From NCBI GenBank assembly GCA_963734055.1, contig CAVTFQ010000008.1:124001-188000 (forward strand): a stretch of DNA of 64,000 bases, written 5' to 3'. The DNA comes from CAIWHR01 sp963734055. GTDB taxonomy: Bacteria > Pseudomonadota > Gammaproteobacteria > Burkholderiales > Casimicrobiaceae. This document shows positions 9,666-17,640 of this stretch, in pieces (position 1 is the stretch's first letter; every line of letters begins with the position of its first letter). The notes under the pieces are model-generated. The model was given only the letters and a program-made list of their open reading frames with translations. It ran no database searches and was not told the DNA's origin. Both the position numbers and the translations under genes were made by a program.

Positions 9666-10667
9666 TCAGCGGCGGAGCGGCGCCTGCCCCGCGCCGCCCC
9701 GCTCCGCCGGCGCGAGCGGAATGACCCTCGAGTTCGGAGGAGGCGCGGGCCACGACGGCTGCAGCGTCACGTGGCCGATCCCGAAGTCGCGCACGAGCAA
9801 TCGCTGCGCCGACGAGAGCACGCGCGGCCACGCGGAGCCCTCGGCCAGCGTCACGTGCGCGGAGAGCGCGACGCGGTCCGCCCCCATGTGCCAGACGTGG
9901 AGGTCGTGTACGCCGGTCACGCCATCGATGCCGGCGAGCGCGCGGCCGATCGCGTCGTAGGACAGGTGCGCGGGCACGCCCTCCATCAGCACGCCCGTCG
10001 ACTGGCGGAGGAGTTCGAGCGTCGAGCGCAGGATCAGGAGCGCGACCGCGAGCGAGAGGATCGGGTCGATCGGCGTCCACCCGGTCGCGTAAATCACCGC
10101 GCCCGCGACCAGCGCTGCCACGGATCCCAGGAGGTCGCCGAATACGTGGAGCAGCGCGCCGCGGGCATTGATCCCGCCGCCCGCGCGCGCGAGCAGCCAC
10201 GCGACGAAGACGTTGATGACGAGACCCGCCGCCGCGACCGCCATCACGAGCGGGCCCGTCACCGGCGTTGGCGCGAGCAGGCGCGCTACGGCCTCGACCG
10301 CGATCCAGACCACAAGCACGAGCATCGCGAGCGCGTTGACGAACGCGGCAATGACTTCAGCGCGCGCGTAGCCATAGGACGCCCGCTGCGACGGCGGACG
10401 CCGGGCGACGGCGGCCGCAATCAGCGCCACGACGAACGACGCCGCATCGGTCACCATGTGGCCCGCATCCGAAATGAGCGCCAGCGATCCGGCGAGCCAG
10501 CCGCCGACCGCCTCGATCGCTGCGAATCCCGCCGTGAACAGGAGCGCCAGCCACAGCGCGCGGGCCGTGGCGCCGCCGCGCGCGTGCCCGTTCGCCGCCC
10601 CGTCGGAGTGATCGTGGGGGTGACCGGGTGAGCCCGTGGGAGCCGATTTGCGCGAGGCGCGTTTCAT
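9666..10667 (-). CDS. Cation diffusion facilitator (CzcD/ZitB-like) metal exporter
   Basis: This 333-residue inner-membrane proton/metal antiporter exports Zn2+, Co2+ or Cd2+. It shows six membrane segments and the two HxxxD metal sites of the transport centre (HMVTD in TM2 and HVFGD in TM5). A His-rich N-terminus (HPHDHSDGAANGH) and a C-terminal cytoplasmic domain with HDLHVWHMG complete the picture. These are standard for ZitB/CzcD-type CDFs. No regulator gene is adjacent. It is convergent with the sulfatase pseudogene, 16 bp away. Confidence 0.94.
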   Translation of the reverse strand: MKRASRKSAPTGSPGHPHDHSDGAANGHARGGATARALWLALLFTAGFAAIEAVGGWLAGSLALISDAGHMVTDAASFVVALIAAAVARRPPSQRASYGYARAEVIAAFVNALAMLVLVVWIAVEAVARLLAPTPVTGPLVMAVAAAGLVINVFVAWLLARAGGGINARGALLHVFGDLLGSVAALVAGAVIYATGWTPIDPILSLAVALLILRSTLELLRQSTGVLMEGVPAHLSYDAIGRALAGIDGVTGVHDLHVWHMGADRVALSAHVTLAEGSAWPRVLSSAQRLLVRDFGIGHVTLQPSWPAPPPNSRVIPLAPAERGGAGQAPLRR

Positions 10668-10764
10668 CTTCGCGTGACGAAATGCCAGGCGCCCATTGTC
10701 GGTCGCTCGCAGGCGTGCCGCAATCGCGGGCGTCGGCCGCCGCCGGGCCCGGCGTGCAGCGCCA

Positions 10765-11421
10765 TCAGCCCTGCAGCCGGATGGGGCCCTGGTGTTGCGG
10801 ACGGCGGCCGCGCTTCCCGGCGTAGAACGTGCGAATCCGCGTCATGTCCGCCGCGGCGTCCCCGGTGAGCTCCACGTAGGCGGCCACGCCGATCTCCCGA
10901 ATCGGATAATCGATGTAGACGAGCGCCACCGGAACGTTCGCCGCGCGGGCGATCCGGTAGAAGCCGGATTTCCAGTACTCGGTGTGGCTTCGCGTGCCCT
11001 CCGGCGCGAGCGCCAGCCGGAATTCCGGCCGCGCCGTGAATTCATCGGCGATCCTCTCGACGAAGCCCTGCGCCTCGCGCCGGTTCACGGGGATCCCGCC
11101 CCAGCGCGCGAGAATGGGCGCGAGCGGCCAGCGGAACAGCGTGTCCTTGCCGATGAAGCCGATCGAGATGCCGATCACCGCCTTGGCGAGGAGCCCGACG
11201 ATCGTGTCCCAGTTCGACGTGTGCGGGTAGAAGATCGCGACGCAGCGCTGCGGCACGGGACGGGCGAGCCGGATCTTCCAGCCGGCGGCGCGAAGTACCG
11301 ACGCGGCAAGCCGAGGCATCATGCCCGGGACCAGGGGACGCTCGACCAGCGGGGCCGGCGCGACGGGGAGAGCCTTGGCGGACACGGGAGCGACGGCGCG
11401 CGGCAACGATGCGCTGCCCAT
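10765..11421 (-). CDS. PlsC-like acyltransferase
   Basis: This is a 1-acyl-glycerol-3-phosphate-type acyltransferase domain protein. The HTSNWD (Hx4D) catalytic motif and the EGTRS phosphate-binding motif are present. The reading frame is open to an ATG at 11502, but that start would overlap the divergent ferredoxin gene. I therefore prefer ATG 11421 (MGSASLPRA), giving 218 aa; the ATG at 11322 (MPRLAAS) is also plausible. The substrate is unknown; this short PlsC-like type is often a lipid-remodelling enzyme rather than the essential PlsC. Confidence 0.82.
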   Translation of the reverse strand: MGSASLPRAVAPVSAKALPVAPAPLVERPLVPGMMPRLAASVLRAAGWKIRLARPVPQRCVAIFYPHTSNWDTIVGLLAKAVIGISIGFIGKDTLFRWPLAPILARWGGIPVNRREAQGFVERIADEFTARPEFRLALAPEGTRSHTEYWKSGFYRIARAANVPVALVYIDYPIREIGVAAYVELTGDAAADMTRIRTFYAGKRGRRPQHQGPIRLQG

Positions 11422-11494
11422 GAAGTCTAGCAAACGGTTCGGGCGGCCCGGCGGGCGACGCTGGATGATTGCGAGATAGGTTCTAGAATGCGCG

Positions 11495-12109
11495 ATGGCC
11501 ATCGCGGCTCACTCCGGGCTCGTGCAGGACATCGACGCGCTGCTGCCGCAGACGCAATGCCGTCGCTGCGGTTACGACGGCTGCCTTCCCTACGCGCAGG
11601 CGGTCGCGGAGGGCGAGGCGATCAATCGCTGCCCGCCCGGCGGCGACGCGGTCGTAACGGCGCTCGCATCGCTGACCGCACGTCCGCGGATCCCGCTCGA
11701 CCCCTCGTGCGGCGAGCCGGCGCGGCTCGAAGTCGCGCGGATCGACGAGGCGTGGTGCATCGGCTGCACGCTGTGCATCGCCGCGTGCCCGGTCGATGCC
11801 ATCGCCGGGGCGGCCAAGCGGATGCACACGGTGCTGCCCGCGCTTTGCACCGGATGCGCGCTGTGCGTACCGCCCTGCCCCGTCGACTGCATCGACATGG
11901 TTCCGGCCGGACGCGCGTGGAGCGTCCCGGACGCCGATGCCGCACGCCGGCGCTTCGCCGAGCGCAATGCGCGTGTCGCCGGCTCGCCGGGCCGCGACAC
12001 CGCGCCGCCGCCGGCCATCCTCCCCCCAAAACGCGATGCGATCGCCGCCGCGTTCGCGCGAGCGCGCGCGCGGAGGGCCGCGTCGGCCGCGCGAGGGCGC
12101 TCGTCGTGA
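11495..12109 (+). CDS. RsxB/RnfB-like iron-sulfur ferredoxin
   Basis: This 204-residue electron carrier has a 4Fe-4S cluster domain at the N-terminus (CRRCGYDGC...NRCPPGG) followed by two bacterial ferredoxin motifs, CIGCTLCIAACP and CTGCALCVPPCP. This is the soluble part of RnfB/RsxB, with an Arg/Ala-rich tail. The rsxA, C, D, G and E genes are absent. In gammaproteobacteria rsx genes precede nth, and here the ferredoxin, a TPR protein and nth are still neighbours, so it looks like the betaproteobacterial stand-alone version. What it reduces is not known from the sequence. Confidence 0.9.
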   Translation: MAIAAHSGLVQDIDALLPQTQCRRCGYDGCLPYAQAVAEGEAINRCPPGGDAVVTALASLTARPRIPLDPSCGEPARLEVARIDEAWCIGCTLCIAACPVDAIAGAAKRMHTVLPALCTGCALCVPPCPVDCIDMVPAGRAWSVPDADAARRRFAERNARVAGSPGRDTAPPPAILPPKRDAIAAAFARARARRAASAARGRSS

Positions 12110-12235
12110 GACGCCTTTCACGCGCGCTGATCTGCACTCGCGCTCGTCGCGATCGGTGCCGGAGCCTGGGCCGACACGGGATCGCTCGCCATCTTCTCGG
12201 CCGGGCTCGATGCGCAGTGGGACTTTCGCGACCCC

Positions 12236-13069
12236 GTGCGGTCGGAGCAACGCTTTCGCGCCGCCCTCGCGCCGTGGCGGTCCGACGAGCCGCAGGCGCT
12301 GATCATCGAGACGCAGATCGCGCGGACGCAGGGACTGCAGCGCAGGTTCTCCGACGCGCACGCGACGCTCGACGCCGTCGCGGCGCGCCTCGACGGCATG
12401 CCCTCGCACGTCCGCGTGCGCTACCTGCTCGAGCGGGGGCGCGTGTTCAACTCGGCGGGGGCGCGCCAACGCGCGCTGCCGCTGTTCGCCGAAGCGCTCT
12501 CGCTCGCCGACTGCGCGGACGATGAGTTCTACGCGGTCGACGCGGCGCACATGCTGGCGATCGCGGCGCCGGAACCGGAGCAGATCCGCTGGAACATGAA
12601 GGCGCTCGCCCTCGCGAGCGGCGCCAGGGACCCGCGGGCGCGGGGCTGGGACGCGTCGCTCTACAACAACCTCGGGTGGAACTACCACGACCGCGGCGAT
12701 GCGACGACGGCGCTCGCCTACTGGGAAAAGGCGCTCTACGCGCGCGAGCGAAGCGGCGACGCCCGTCGCATCCGGGAGGCGCGATGGACCGTGGCTCGGG
12801 GGCTGCGCGCTGTCGGGAAGCTCGACGACGCGCGGGCGATGCAGCTCGCGCTCGCGGCGGAGATGGAGCACGCGGGCGAAATCGACGGCGATGTGTACGA
12901 GGAGCTCGCCGAGATCGAGCTCGCGCGGGGCGACGCGAAGGCGGCGCGTCCCTGGGCGGCGAAGGCGTACGCGGCGCTCGCCGCCGATCCGGCGGTCGCA
13001 GCCGACGATGCGAAACGGCTTGCCCGGCTGAGCGCGATCGCCGCCGGCGATGGAGCGACTGGCCAATGA
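12236..13069 (+). CDS. TPR-like repeat protein of unknown function
   Basis: This 277-residue helical protein has tetratricopeptide-like repeats, for example NNLGWNYHDRGDATTALAYWEKAL around residues 143-166. I do not recognise a specific function. The first usable start in frame is the GTG at 12236. The frame is open back to 12131, and the upstream codons (SAGLDAQWDFRDP...) look protein-like, so the true start may lie upstream or use a rare codon. The stop overlaps the nth ATG (ATGA), which suggests translational coupling between the ferredoxin, this gene and nth. Confidence 0.75.
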   Translation: MRSEQRFRAALAPWRSDEPQALIIETQIARTQGLQRRFSDAHATLDAVAARLDGMPSHVRVRYLLERGRVFNSAGARQRALPLFAEALSLADCADDEFYAVDAAHMLAIAAPEPEQIRWNMKALALASGARDPRARGWDASLYNNLGWNYHDRGDATTALAYWEKALYARERSGDARRIREARWTVARGLRAVGKLDDARAMQLALAAEMEHAGEIDGDVYEELAEIELARGDAKAARPWAAKAYAALAADPAVAADDAKRLARLSAIAAGDGATGQ

Positions 13070-13698
13070 ACCCGCAGAAGCGAGGGCTGATTTTCGAGCG
13101 GCTCCGCGCCGCGAACCCGCACCCCAAGTCGGAGCTCGAGCATCACACGCCGTTCGAGCTCCTGGTCGCGGTCGTCCTCTCGGCGCAGGCGACCGACAAG
13201 GGCGTGAACAAGGCGACGGAAAAGCTCTTCCCCGTCGCGAACACGCCGAAGGCGATCGCGAAGCTCGGCGTCGCCGGGCTGATCCCTTACGTCCAGTCGA
13301 TCGGGCTCTTCAACAACAAGGCGAAGAACATCGTCGCGCTGTCGGAGATCCTGCTGCGCGAGCACGGAGGCCGGGTCCCGGCCGACCGCGAGGCGTTACA
13401 GCGGCTGCCCGGCGTGGGCCGCAAGACGGCGAACGTCGTGCTCAACGTCGCGTTCGGACAGCCGACGATCGCGGTCGACACGCACATCTTCCGCGTCGCG
13501 AATCGCACCGGCCTCGCGCCCGGGCCGACGCCCGAGGCCGTCGAAGAGAAACTGCACAAGGTCGTGCCGGACGAGTTCAAGCTGCACGCGCACCACTGGC
13601 TGATTCTCCACGGCCGCTACGTGTGCGTTGCGCGCGCCCCCAGGTGCGGGGAGTGCGTGATCCGCGACCTCTGCGAATATCGCCACAAGACGGCGTAG
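13066..13698 (+). CDS. nth: Endonuclease III
   Basis: Nth is a bifunctional DNA glycosylase/AP lyase that removes oxidised pyrimidines in base excision repair. The 210-residue protein has the helix-hairpin-helix LPGVGRKTANVVL carrying the catalytic lysine and the VDTHIFRV catalytic aspartate. The 4Fe-4S ligands are C187-x6-C194-x2-C197-x5-C203. ATG 13066 overlaps the stop of the preceding gene by four bases. Confidence 0.97.
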   Translation: MNPQKRGLIFERLRAANPHPKSELEHHTPFELLVAVVLSAQATDKGVNKATEKLFPVANTPKAIAKLGVAGLIPYVQSIGLFNNKAKNIVALSEILLREHGGRVPADREALQRLPGVGRKTANVVLNVAFGQPTIAVDTHIFRVANRTGLAPGPTPEAVEEKLHKVVPDEFKLHAHHWLILHGRYVCVARAPRCGECVIRDLCEYRHKTA

Positions 13699-13849
13699 CA
13701 AGCCTCGGCTGTTCGCCCCGTCACGCGATGAAGCGCGGCGTTTCCCGATCGACGCGTGGGTGAAGCGCCGGGCGAAGTCGTCCGGCACGCGCAGCGCCAC
13801 GGCACGCCCTCCGACGCGGCGGTCCATCTCGCCGGCCTCGAGCGGGAGT

Positions 13850-13880
13850 GGTAAACAACAAGGGCGCCCTCGGGCGCCCC
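13850..13880 (-). terminator. Intrinsic terminator of the cytochrome c pair
   Basis: GGGCGCCC repeats at 13862-13869 and 13872-13879 form a GC-rich stem with a 2-nt centre. Read on the minus strand, it is followed by TTGTTGTTT. It lies 21 bp beyond the stop of the second cytochrome gene. Confidence 0.75.
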
Positions 13881-13900
13881 GTCGTGCGCAACCTCGCTGT

Positions 13901-14233
13901 TCACTCCCGTACGAACAGCACCGCCGGCTGCGCCGAATAGTAAGCAGCGAGATTGGCGATATCGTCCTTCGTCAGGGCCGCGGCGAAACCCTGCATGATC
14001 GGATTCTTCCGCGCGCCGGACTGGTAGTCGCGGAGCGCTTTCGCGAGGTAATCGGGGTGCTGCCCCGCGAGCTTCGGGAAATCGGGAGAGGGGCTGTTGC
14101 CGTCGGCGCCATGACACGCCCCGCAGACCTCCGCGGCCTTCGCCTTCCCGGCTGCGAGGTTGGCGGCGCTCGCGCCGGAAGCGGCGCCGAGCGCGGCCGA
14201 CGCGACGGCCAGGGCAAGCAGGCGGCGGATCAT
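13901..14233 (-). CDS. Monoheme cytochrome c (class I)
   Basis: This 110-residue periplasmic c-type cytochrome has a signal peptide that ends near ASGASA. One CGACH heme site follows, with an axial Met candidate in the KNPIMQGFAAAL segment, typical of c553/c4-half cytochromes. ATG 14233 overlaps the stop of the upstream cytochrome gene (ATGA), so the pair is one transcription unit and together resembles a split diheme cytochrome c4. It probably shuttles electrons to a terminal oxidase or reductase. Confidence 0.9.
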   Translation of the reverse strand: MIRRLLALAVASAALGAASGASAANLAAGKAKAAEVCGACHGADGNSPSPDFPKLAGQHPDYLAKALRDYQSGARKNPIMQGFAAALTKDDIANLAAYYSAQPAVLFVRE

Positions 14234-14589
14234 CGCTTCACCTTCGTCGAAGGACCGGATTGCGCGTAATACGCGGCGACGTCCGCCATGTCCTTGTCGG
14301 AGAGCGACGCGGCGATCGCCCGCATCGACGGATGGCTGCGGTCGCCGTTCTTGTACTCGTGCAGCGCCTTCACGAGGTAGGCCTCGTGCTGGCCGGCGAT
14401 GCGCGGCACCGAGTACACCTCGGGAAAGGCCGTCCGCCAACCTTCGATACCGTGGCATCCCTGGCACATCCGGACCTTCTGGGCGCCCGTTTCGGGATTG
14501 CCCACCGCCGCACTCTGTCCGTGCGCGGGGACCGCGCCCACCGCAGCGGCGGCGAGCACCGCCACGCTCCAACTCTTGCCATTCATCAT
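14230..14589 (-). CDS. Monoheme cytochrome c (class I)
   Basis: This 119-residue exported cytochrome c has a signal peptide (MMNGKSWSVAVLAAAAVG...AHG), one CQGCH heme-binding site and a SHPSMRAIAASL segment carrying the likely axial methionine. ATG 14589 is preceded by a purine-rich GGTGGAAT; an upstream in-frame start at 14643 is less likely, as it would add a hydrophilic extension before the signal. It is the first gene of a two-cytochrome operon. Confidence 0.88.
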   Translation of the reverse strand: MMNGKSWSVAVLAAAAVGAVPAHGQSAAVGNPETGAQKVRMCQGCHGIEGWRTAFPEVYSVPRIAGQHEAYLVKALHEYKNGDRSHPSMRAIAASLSDKDMADVAAYYAQSGPSTKVKR

Positions 14590-14702
14590 GGGGATTCCAC
14601 CGATTCGGACCGCGGCCCAACGAGTCCGCCGGTCCGCGCGCACGCGCGAAAAAACTTCGCGATTCTAGGGGTTGCGGCCCGCCGGGTCAAATCGGCGAGC
14701 CG

Positions 14703-15026
14703 TCATTTCTCGAGGTACCGGAGCTTGTCGCGCACGCTCTTCCATTCGTCGGCGTCGGGCGGTGCCGGCTTGCGCTCGATGATCGGCCTCCACACCTTCG
14801 AGAGCTCCGCGTTGAGCGCGGTGAAATGCTTCTGGTCGTCGGGCACATCGTCCTCGGCGAAGATGGCCTCCACCGGGCATTCCGCGACGCAGAGCGTGCA
14901 GTCGATGCATTCGTCGGGGTCGATCACGAGGAAGTTCGGGCCCTCGCGGAAGCAGTCGACGGGGCACACGTCGACGCAGTCGGTGTACTTGCAGCGGATG
15001 CAGCTCTCGGTGACGACGTAAGTCAT
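14703..15026 (-). CDS. fdxA: 7Fe ferredoxin
   Basis: This 107-residue low-potential ferredoxin has one 3Fe-4S and one 4Fe-4S cluster. Cysteines lie at 9, 12, 17 and 21 (CIRCKYTDCVDVCP) and at 40, 43, 46 and 50 (CIDCTLCVAECP). The C-terminal RP(L)WPxI-type extension of proteobacterial FdxA is present as KVWRPIIERK. It is a cytoplasmic electron carrier, transcribed as a single gene. Confidence 0.95.
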   Translation of the reverse strand: MTYVVTESCIRCKYTDCVDVCPVDCFREGPNFLVIDPDECIDCTLCVAECPVEAIFAEDDVPDDQKHFTALNAELSKVWRPIIERKPAPPDADEWKSVRDKLRYLEK

Positions 15027-15216
15027 GTGAGGATCGCAGGCTCGCCGGGATCCGGGCCCGGCGGCAAAGGCTTGATTTTAGCAAACCCGCCCTCATGCTT
15101 GGGCCGCAGAGGCTTGCACGGGTTCGGCGGTTGGGCTAACGTAGATTGGTTAACCGGCGCTCCGTCCGCGTTGCGGACCCCGGTCCCGCACGCCCGTGCG
15201 CTATCAAGAGGAATCC

Positions 15217-15585
15217 ATGAGCGGCCAAATCAAACACGTCTCCGACGCCACCTTCGAGCAGGTCGGCCAAATCAAGCACGTTTCCGACGCCACCTTCGCG
15301 CAGGACGTCCTGCAATCGCAAACCCCGGTCCTGGTCGACTACTGGGCCGAGTGGTGCGGCCCATGCAAGATGATCGCGCCGGTGCTCGAGGATCTCGCGC
15401 GCGACTACGCGGGCAAGCTCACCGTCGCGAAGCTCGATATCGATGCCAACCCCGGCACCACGAGCCAGTTCGGCATCCGGGGCATTCCGACGCTGATCCT
15501 CTTCAAGGGCGGCAAGGCGCACGCGCAGAAAGTCGGGGCGCTGTCGAAGTCCCAGCTCGCCGCCTTTGTTGACAGCAACCTCTGA
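15217..15585 (+). CDS. trxA: Thioredoxin with duplicated N-terminal segment
   Basis: This is a cytoplasmic disulfide reductase with the WCGPC active site (AEWCGPCKM) and the cis-proline GIPT loop. The start at 15217 is supported by an AAGAGGA ribosome-binding site. The protein is 122 residues instead of the usual 108. The extra 14 residues are a tandem copy of the first beta-strand and helix region: GQIKHVSDATFEQV is followed directly by GQIKHVSDATFAQD. Removing one copy restores normal length. It lies upstream of rho, the trxA-rho order common in proteobacteria. Confidence 0.96.
   Translation: MSGQIKHVSDATFEQVGQIKHVSDATFAQDVLQSQTPVLVDYWAEWCGPCKMIAPVLEDLARDYAGKLTVAKLDIDANPGTTSQFGIRGIPTLILFKGGKAHAQKVGALSKSQLAAFVDSNL
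15223..15306 (+). repeat. 42-bp tandem duplication inside trxA
   Basis: Units 15223-15264 and 15265-15306 each encode 14 residues and differ at 4 of 42 positions. Two of the differences are synonymous and two change a residue (E/A and V/D). The frame is preserved. Confidence 0.95.
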
Positions 15586-15682
15586 ACCCGCTAGGCTGAC
15601 CTTCGTGCCGCGTCGCGCCCCGGTCTTCCCGGGGCCGCTCCGCGGCGGGTTCCAGGGCGCCGCCTGACGATTGCGGCGTCCT

Positions 15683-15701
15683 CCCGGGAAGCCTTCCCGG
15701 G
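15683..15701 (+). promoter_or_regulatory. Perfect hairpin in the rho leader
   Basis: CCCGGGAA (15683-15690), GCC loop, TTCCCGGG (15694-15701) forms an 8-bp perfect stem 65 bp before rho. No T-run follows, so it is not a standard intrinsic terminator. It could end trxA transcription with Rho or act in rho autoregulation. Confidence 0.5.
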
Positions 15702-15765
15702 CCGAAATTTCCCCGCAGCCCCCTCCGCGGCACGACGCCGCTCTCCGCCCTTTCCGCGCGCCACC

Positions 15766-17025
15766 ATGCACCTGTCAGAACTCAAGTCCAAGCCGGTCAC
15801 CGAGCTGGTCGACATCGCCAACGCCAACGAACTCGAGGGCGCCAACCGGATGCGCAAGCACGACCTCATCTTCGCGATGCTGAAGCAGCAGGCGAAGAAA
15901 GGCGAGAGCATCTTCGGCGACGGCACCCTCGAGATCCTCCCCGACGGCTTCGGCTTCCTCCGCTCGCCGGACACGAGCTATCTCGCGGGCACCGACGACA
16001 TCTACATCTCGCCGTCGCAGATCCGGCGGTTCAACCTCCACACGGGCGACACGATCGAGGGCGAGATCCGCACGCCGAAGGACGGCGAGCGTTACTTCGC
16101 GCTGGTCAAGGTCGACAAGGTCAACGGCGAGCCGCCGGAGAACGCCAAGTCGAAGATCCTGTTCGAGAACCTGACCCCGCTCTTTCCCGACGAGCCCCTG
16201 AGCCTCGAGCGCGACATCAAGGCCGAGGAGAACATGACCGGCCGGATCATCGACATCATCGCGCCGATCGGCAAGGGCCAGCGGGGCCTGCTCGTGTCGT
16301 CGCCGAAGTCGGGCAAGACGGTGATGCTGCAGCACGTCGCGCACTCGATCGCCGCGAACTACCCCGATGTCGTGCTGATCGTGCTCCTGATCGACGAGCG
16401 GCCCGAGGAAGTGACCGAGATGCAGCGCACCGTCCGCGGCGAGGTCGTGTCGTCGACGTTCGACGAGCCGGCGACGCGCCACGTGCAGGTCGCCGAGATG
16501 GTGATCGAAAAGGCGAAGCGCCTGGTCGAGCACAAGAAGGACGTCGTGATCCTGCTCGACTCGATCACCCGGCTCGCGCGCGCCTACAACACGGTCGTTC
16601 CGGCGTCGGGCAAGGTGCTGACGGGCGGCGTCGACGCGAACGCGCTGCAGCGCCCGAAGCGCTTCTTCGGTGCCGCGCGCAACATCGAGGAAGGCGGCTC
16701 GCTGACCATCATCGCCACGGCGCTGATCGACACCGGATCGCGGATGGACGACGTGATCTACGAGGAGTTCAAGGGCACCGGCAACATGGAAATCCACCTC
16801 GACCGCCGGATGTCCGAGAAACGCATCTATCCCTCCATCAACGTGAACCGCTCCGGCACCCGCAAGGAAGAGCTCCTGCTCAAGCCGGAGGTCCTGCAGA
16901 AGGTCTGGGTGCTGCGCAAGCTCCTCTACCCGATGGACGAGCTCGAGGCGACCGAATTCCTGGTCGACAAGGTCAAGCAGACCAAGTCGAACGCCGAATT
17001 CTTCGATTCGATGCGGCGCGGGTGA
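15766..17025 (+). CDS. rho: Transcription termination factor Rho
   Basis: Rho is the hexameric RNA-dependent helicase that ends transcription at C-rich untranslated RNA. The 419-residue length and domain order are standard: an N-terminal helical domain (MHLSELKSKPVTEL), a cold-shock-like RNA-binding domain with FGFLRSP, Walker A SPKSGKT and Walker B VVILLDSIT. The Q-loop/R-loop region VLTGGVDANALQRPKRFFGAARN is also intact. The upstream leader holds a strong hairpin that may be used for autoregulation. Confidence 0.98.
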   Translation: MHLSELKSKPVTELVDIANANELEGANRMRKHDLIFAMLKQQAKKGESIFGDGTLEILPDGFGFLRSPDTSYLAGTDDIYISPSQIRRFNLHTGDTIEGEIRTPKDGERYFALVKVDKVNGEPPENAKSKILFENLTPLFPDEPLSLERDIKAEENMTGRIIDIIAPIGKGQRGLLVSSPKSGKTVMLQHVAHSIAANYPDVVLIVLLIDERPEEVTEMQRTVRGEVVSSTFDEPATRHVQVAEMVIEKAKRLVEHKKDVVILLDSITRLARAYNTVVPASGKVLTGGVDANALQRPKRFFGAARNIEEGGSLTIIATALIDTGSRMDDVIYEEFKGTGNMEIHLDRRMSEKRIYPSINVNRSGTRKEELLLKPEVLQKVWVLRKLLYPMDELEATEFLVDKVKQTKSNAEFFDSMRRG

Positions 17026-17240
17026 TGCAACCCACTGTTCTTGAAGCGATTTGAAGGATCGGGGCCCGCTCGGCGCGCCGCTCTCCGCGGTTGCATTGCA
17101 GTGCGGAAAAAAGGATAATTCCCCCTTTTGCCGCCGAGAAGGCCTCGCATTCGAGGTTTTCGACCCTATGTAGCGGCGGTGGTCCGGGCGCACCCCGCGG
17201 GCAATCAAGCCCGGGTGCGTGGACCGCGAACGAGGACCCC

Positions 17241-17537
17241 ATGAAATCCGGCACGCACCCGAACTACGGCGAAATCCTGGTCACGTGCAGCTGCGGCAAC
17301 ACGTTCACGACGCGCTCTACCGTCGTCAAGCCGCTCCACGTCGAAGTCTGCTCGTCCTGCCATCCGTTCTACACCGGCAAGCAGAAGGTCGTGGACACCG
17401 CGGGACGCATCGACAAGTTCCGCCAGCGCTACGCCGCGAAGCCGGCGGTGGCGACGCCCGCCCCGGCCCCCAAGCCCGCAGCCGCGAAGCCGACCGCGAA
17501 GGCCGCGGCCATCAAGGCGCCCGCGGCGAAGGCCTGA
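17241..17537 (+). CDS. rpmE: Ribosomal protein L31 (zinc type) with Ala/Lys/Pro tail
   Basis: This 98-residue 50S subunit protein starts MKSGTHPNYGE. The zinc-type cysteines CSC and CSSC mark it as the zinc-containing form. Residues 1 to about 68 match ordinary L31; the remaining ~30 residues are a low-complexity Ala/Pro/Lys tail absent from most L31 proteins. The gene stands alone, with a 215-bp leader after rho and a strong terminator behind it. Confidence 0.96.
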   Translation: MKSGTHPNYGEILVTCSCGNTFTTRSTVVKPLHVEVCSSCHPFYTGKQKVVDTAGRIDKFRQRYAAKPAVATPAPAPKPAAAKPTAKAAAIKAPAAKA

Positions 17538-17596
17538 CGACGCGCCCGGAAACGCGCGACAATGGACGGGCCCACCCGCTCCGGCGCTCACAGCGG

Positions 17597-17625
17597 AAAA
17601 GGCAGCTTCGGCTGCCTTTTTCTTT
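17597..17625 (+). terminator. Intrinsic terminator after rpmE
   Basis: AAAAGGCAGC (17597-17606), TTCG tetraloop, GCTGCCTTTT (17611-17620), then TCTTT. This is a textbook Rho-independent terminator. Confidence 0.95.
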
Positions 17626-17640
17626 GAGACTGAGACCCCC

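Noticed and set aside
15114..15142. TTGCAC-N17-TAACGT as a trxA promoter
   Set aside because: Spacing is ideal but both boxes match consensus at only three of six positions, so it is not reported as a feature.
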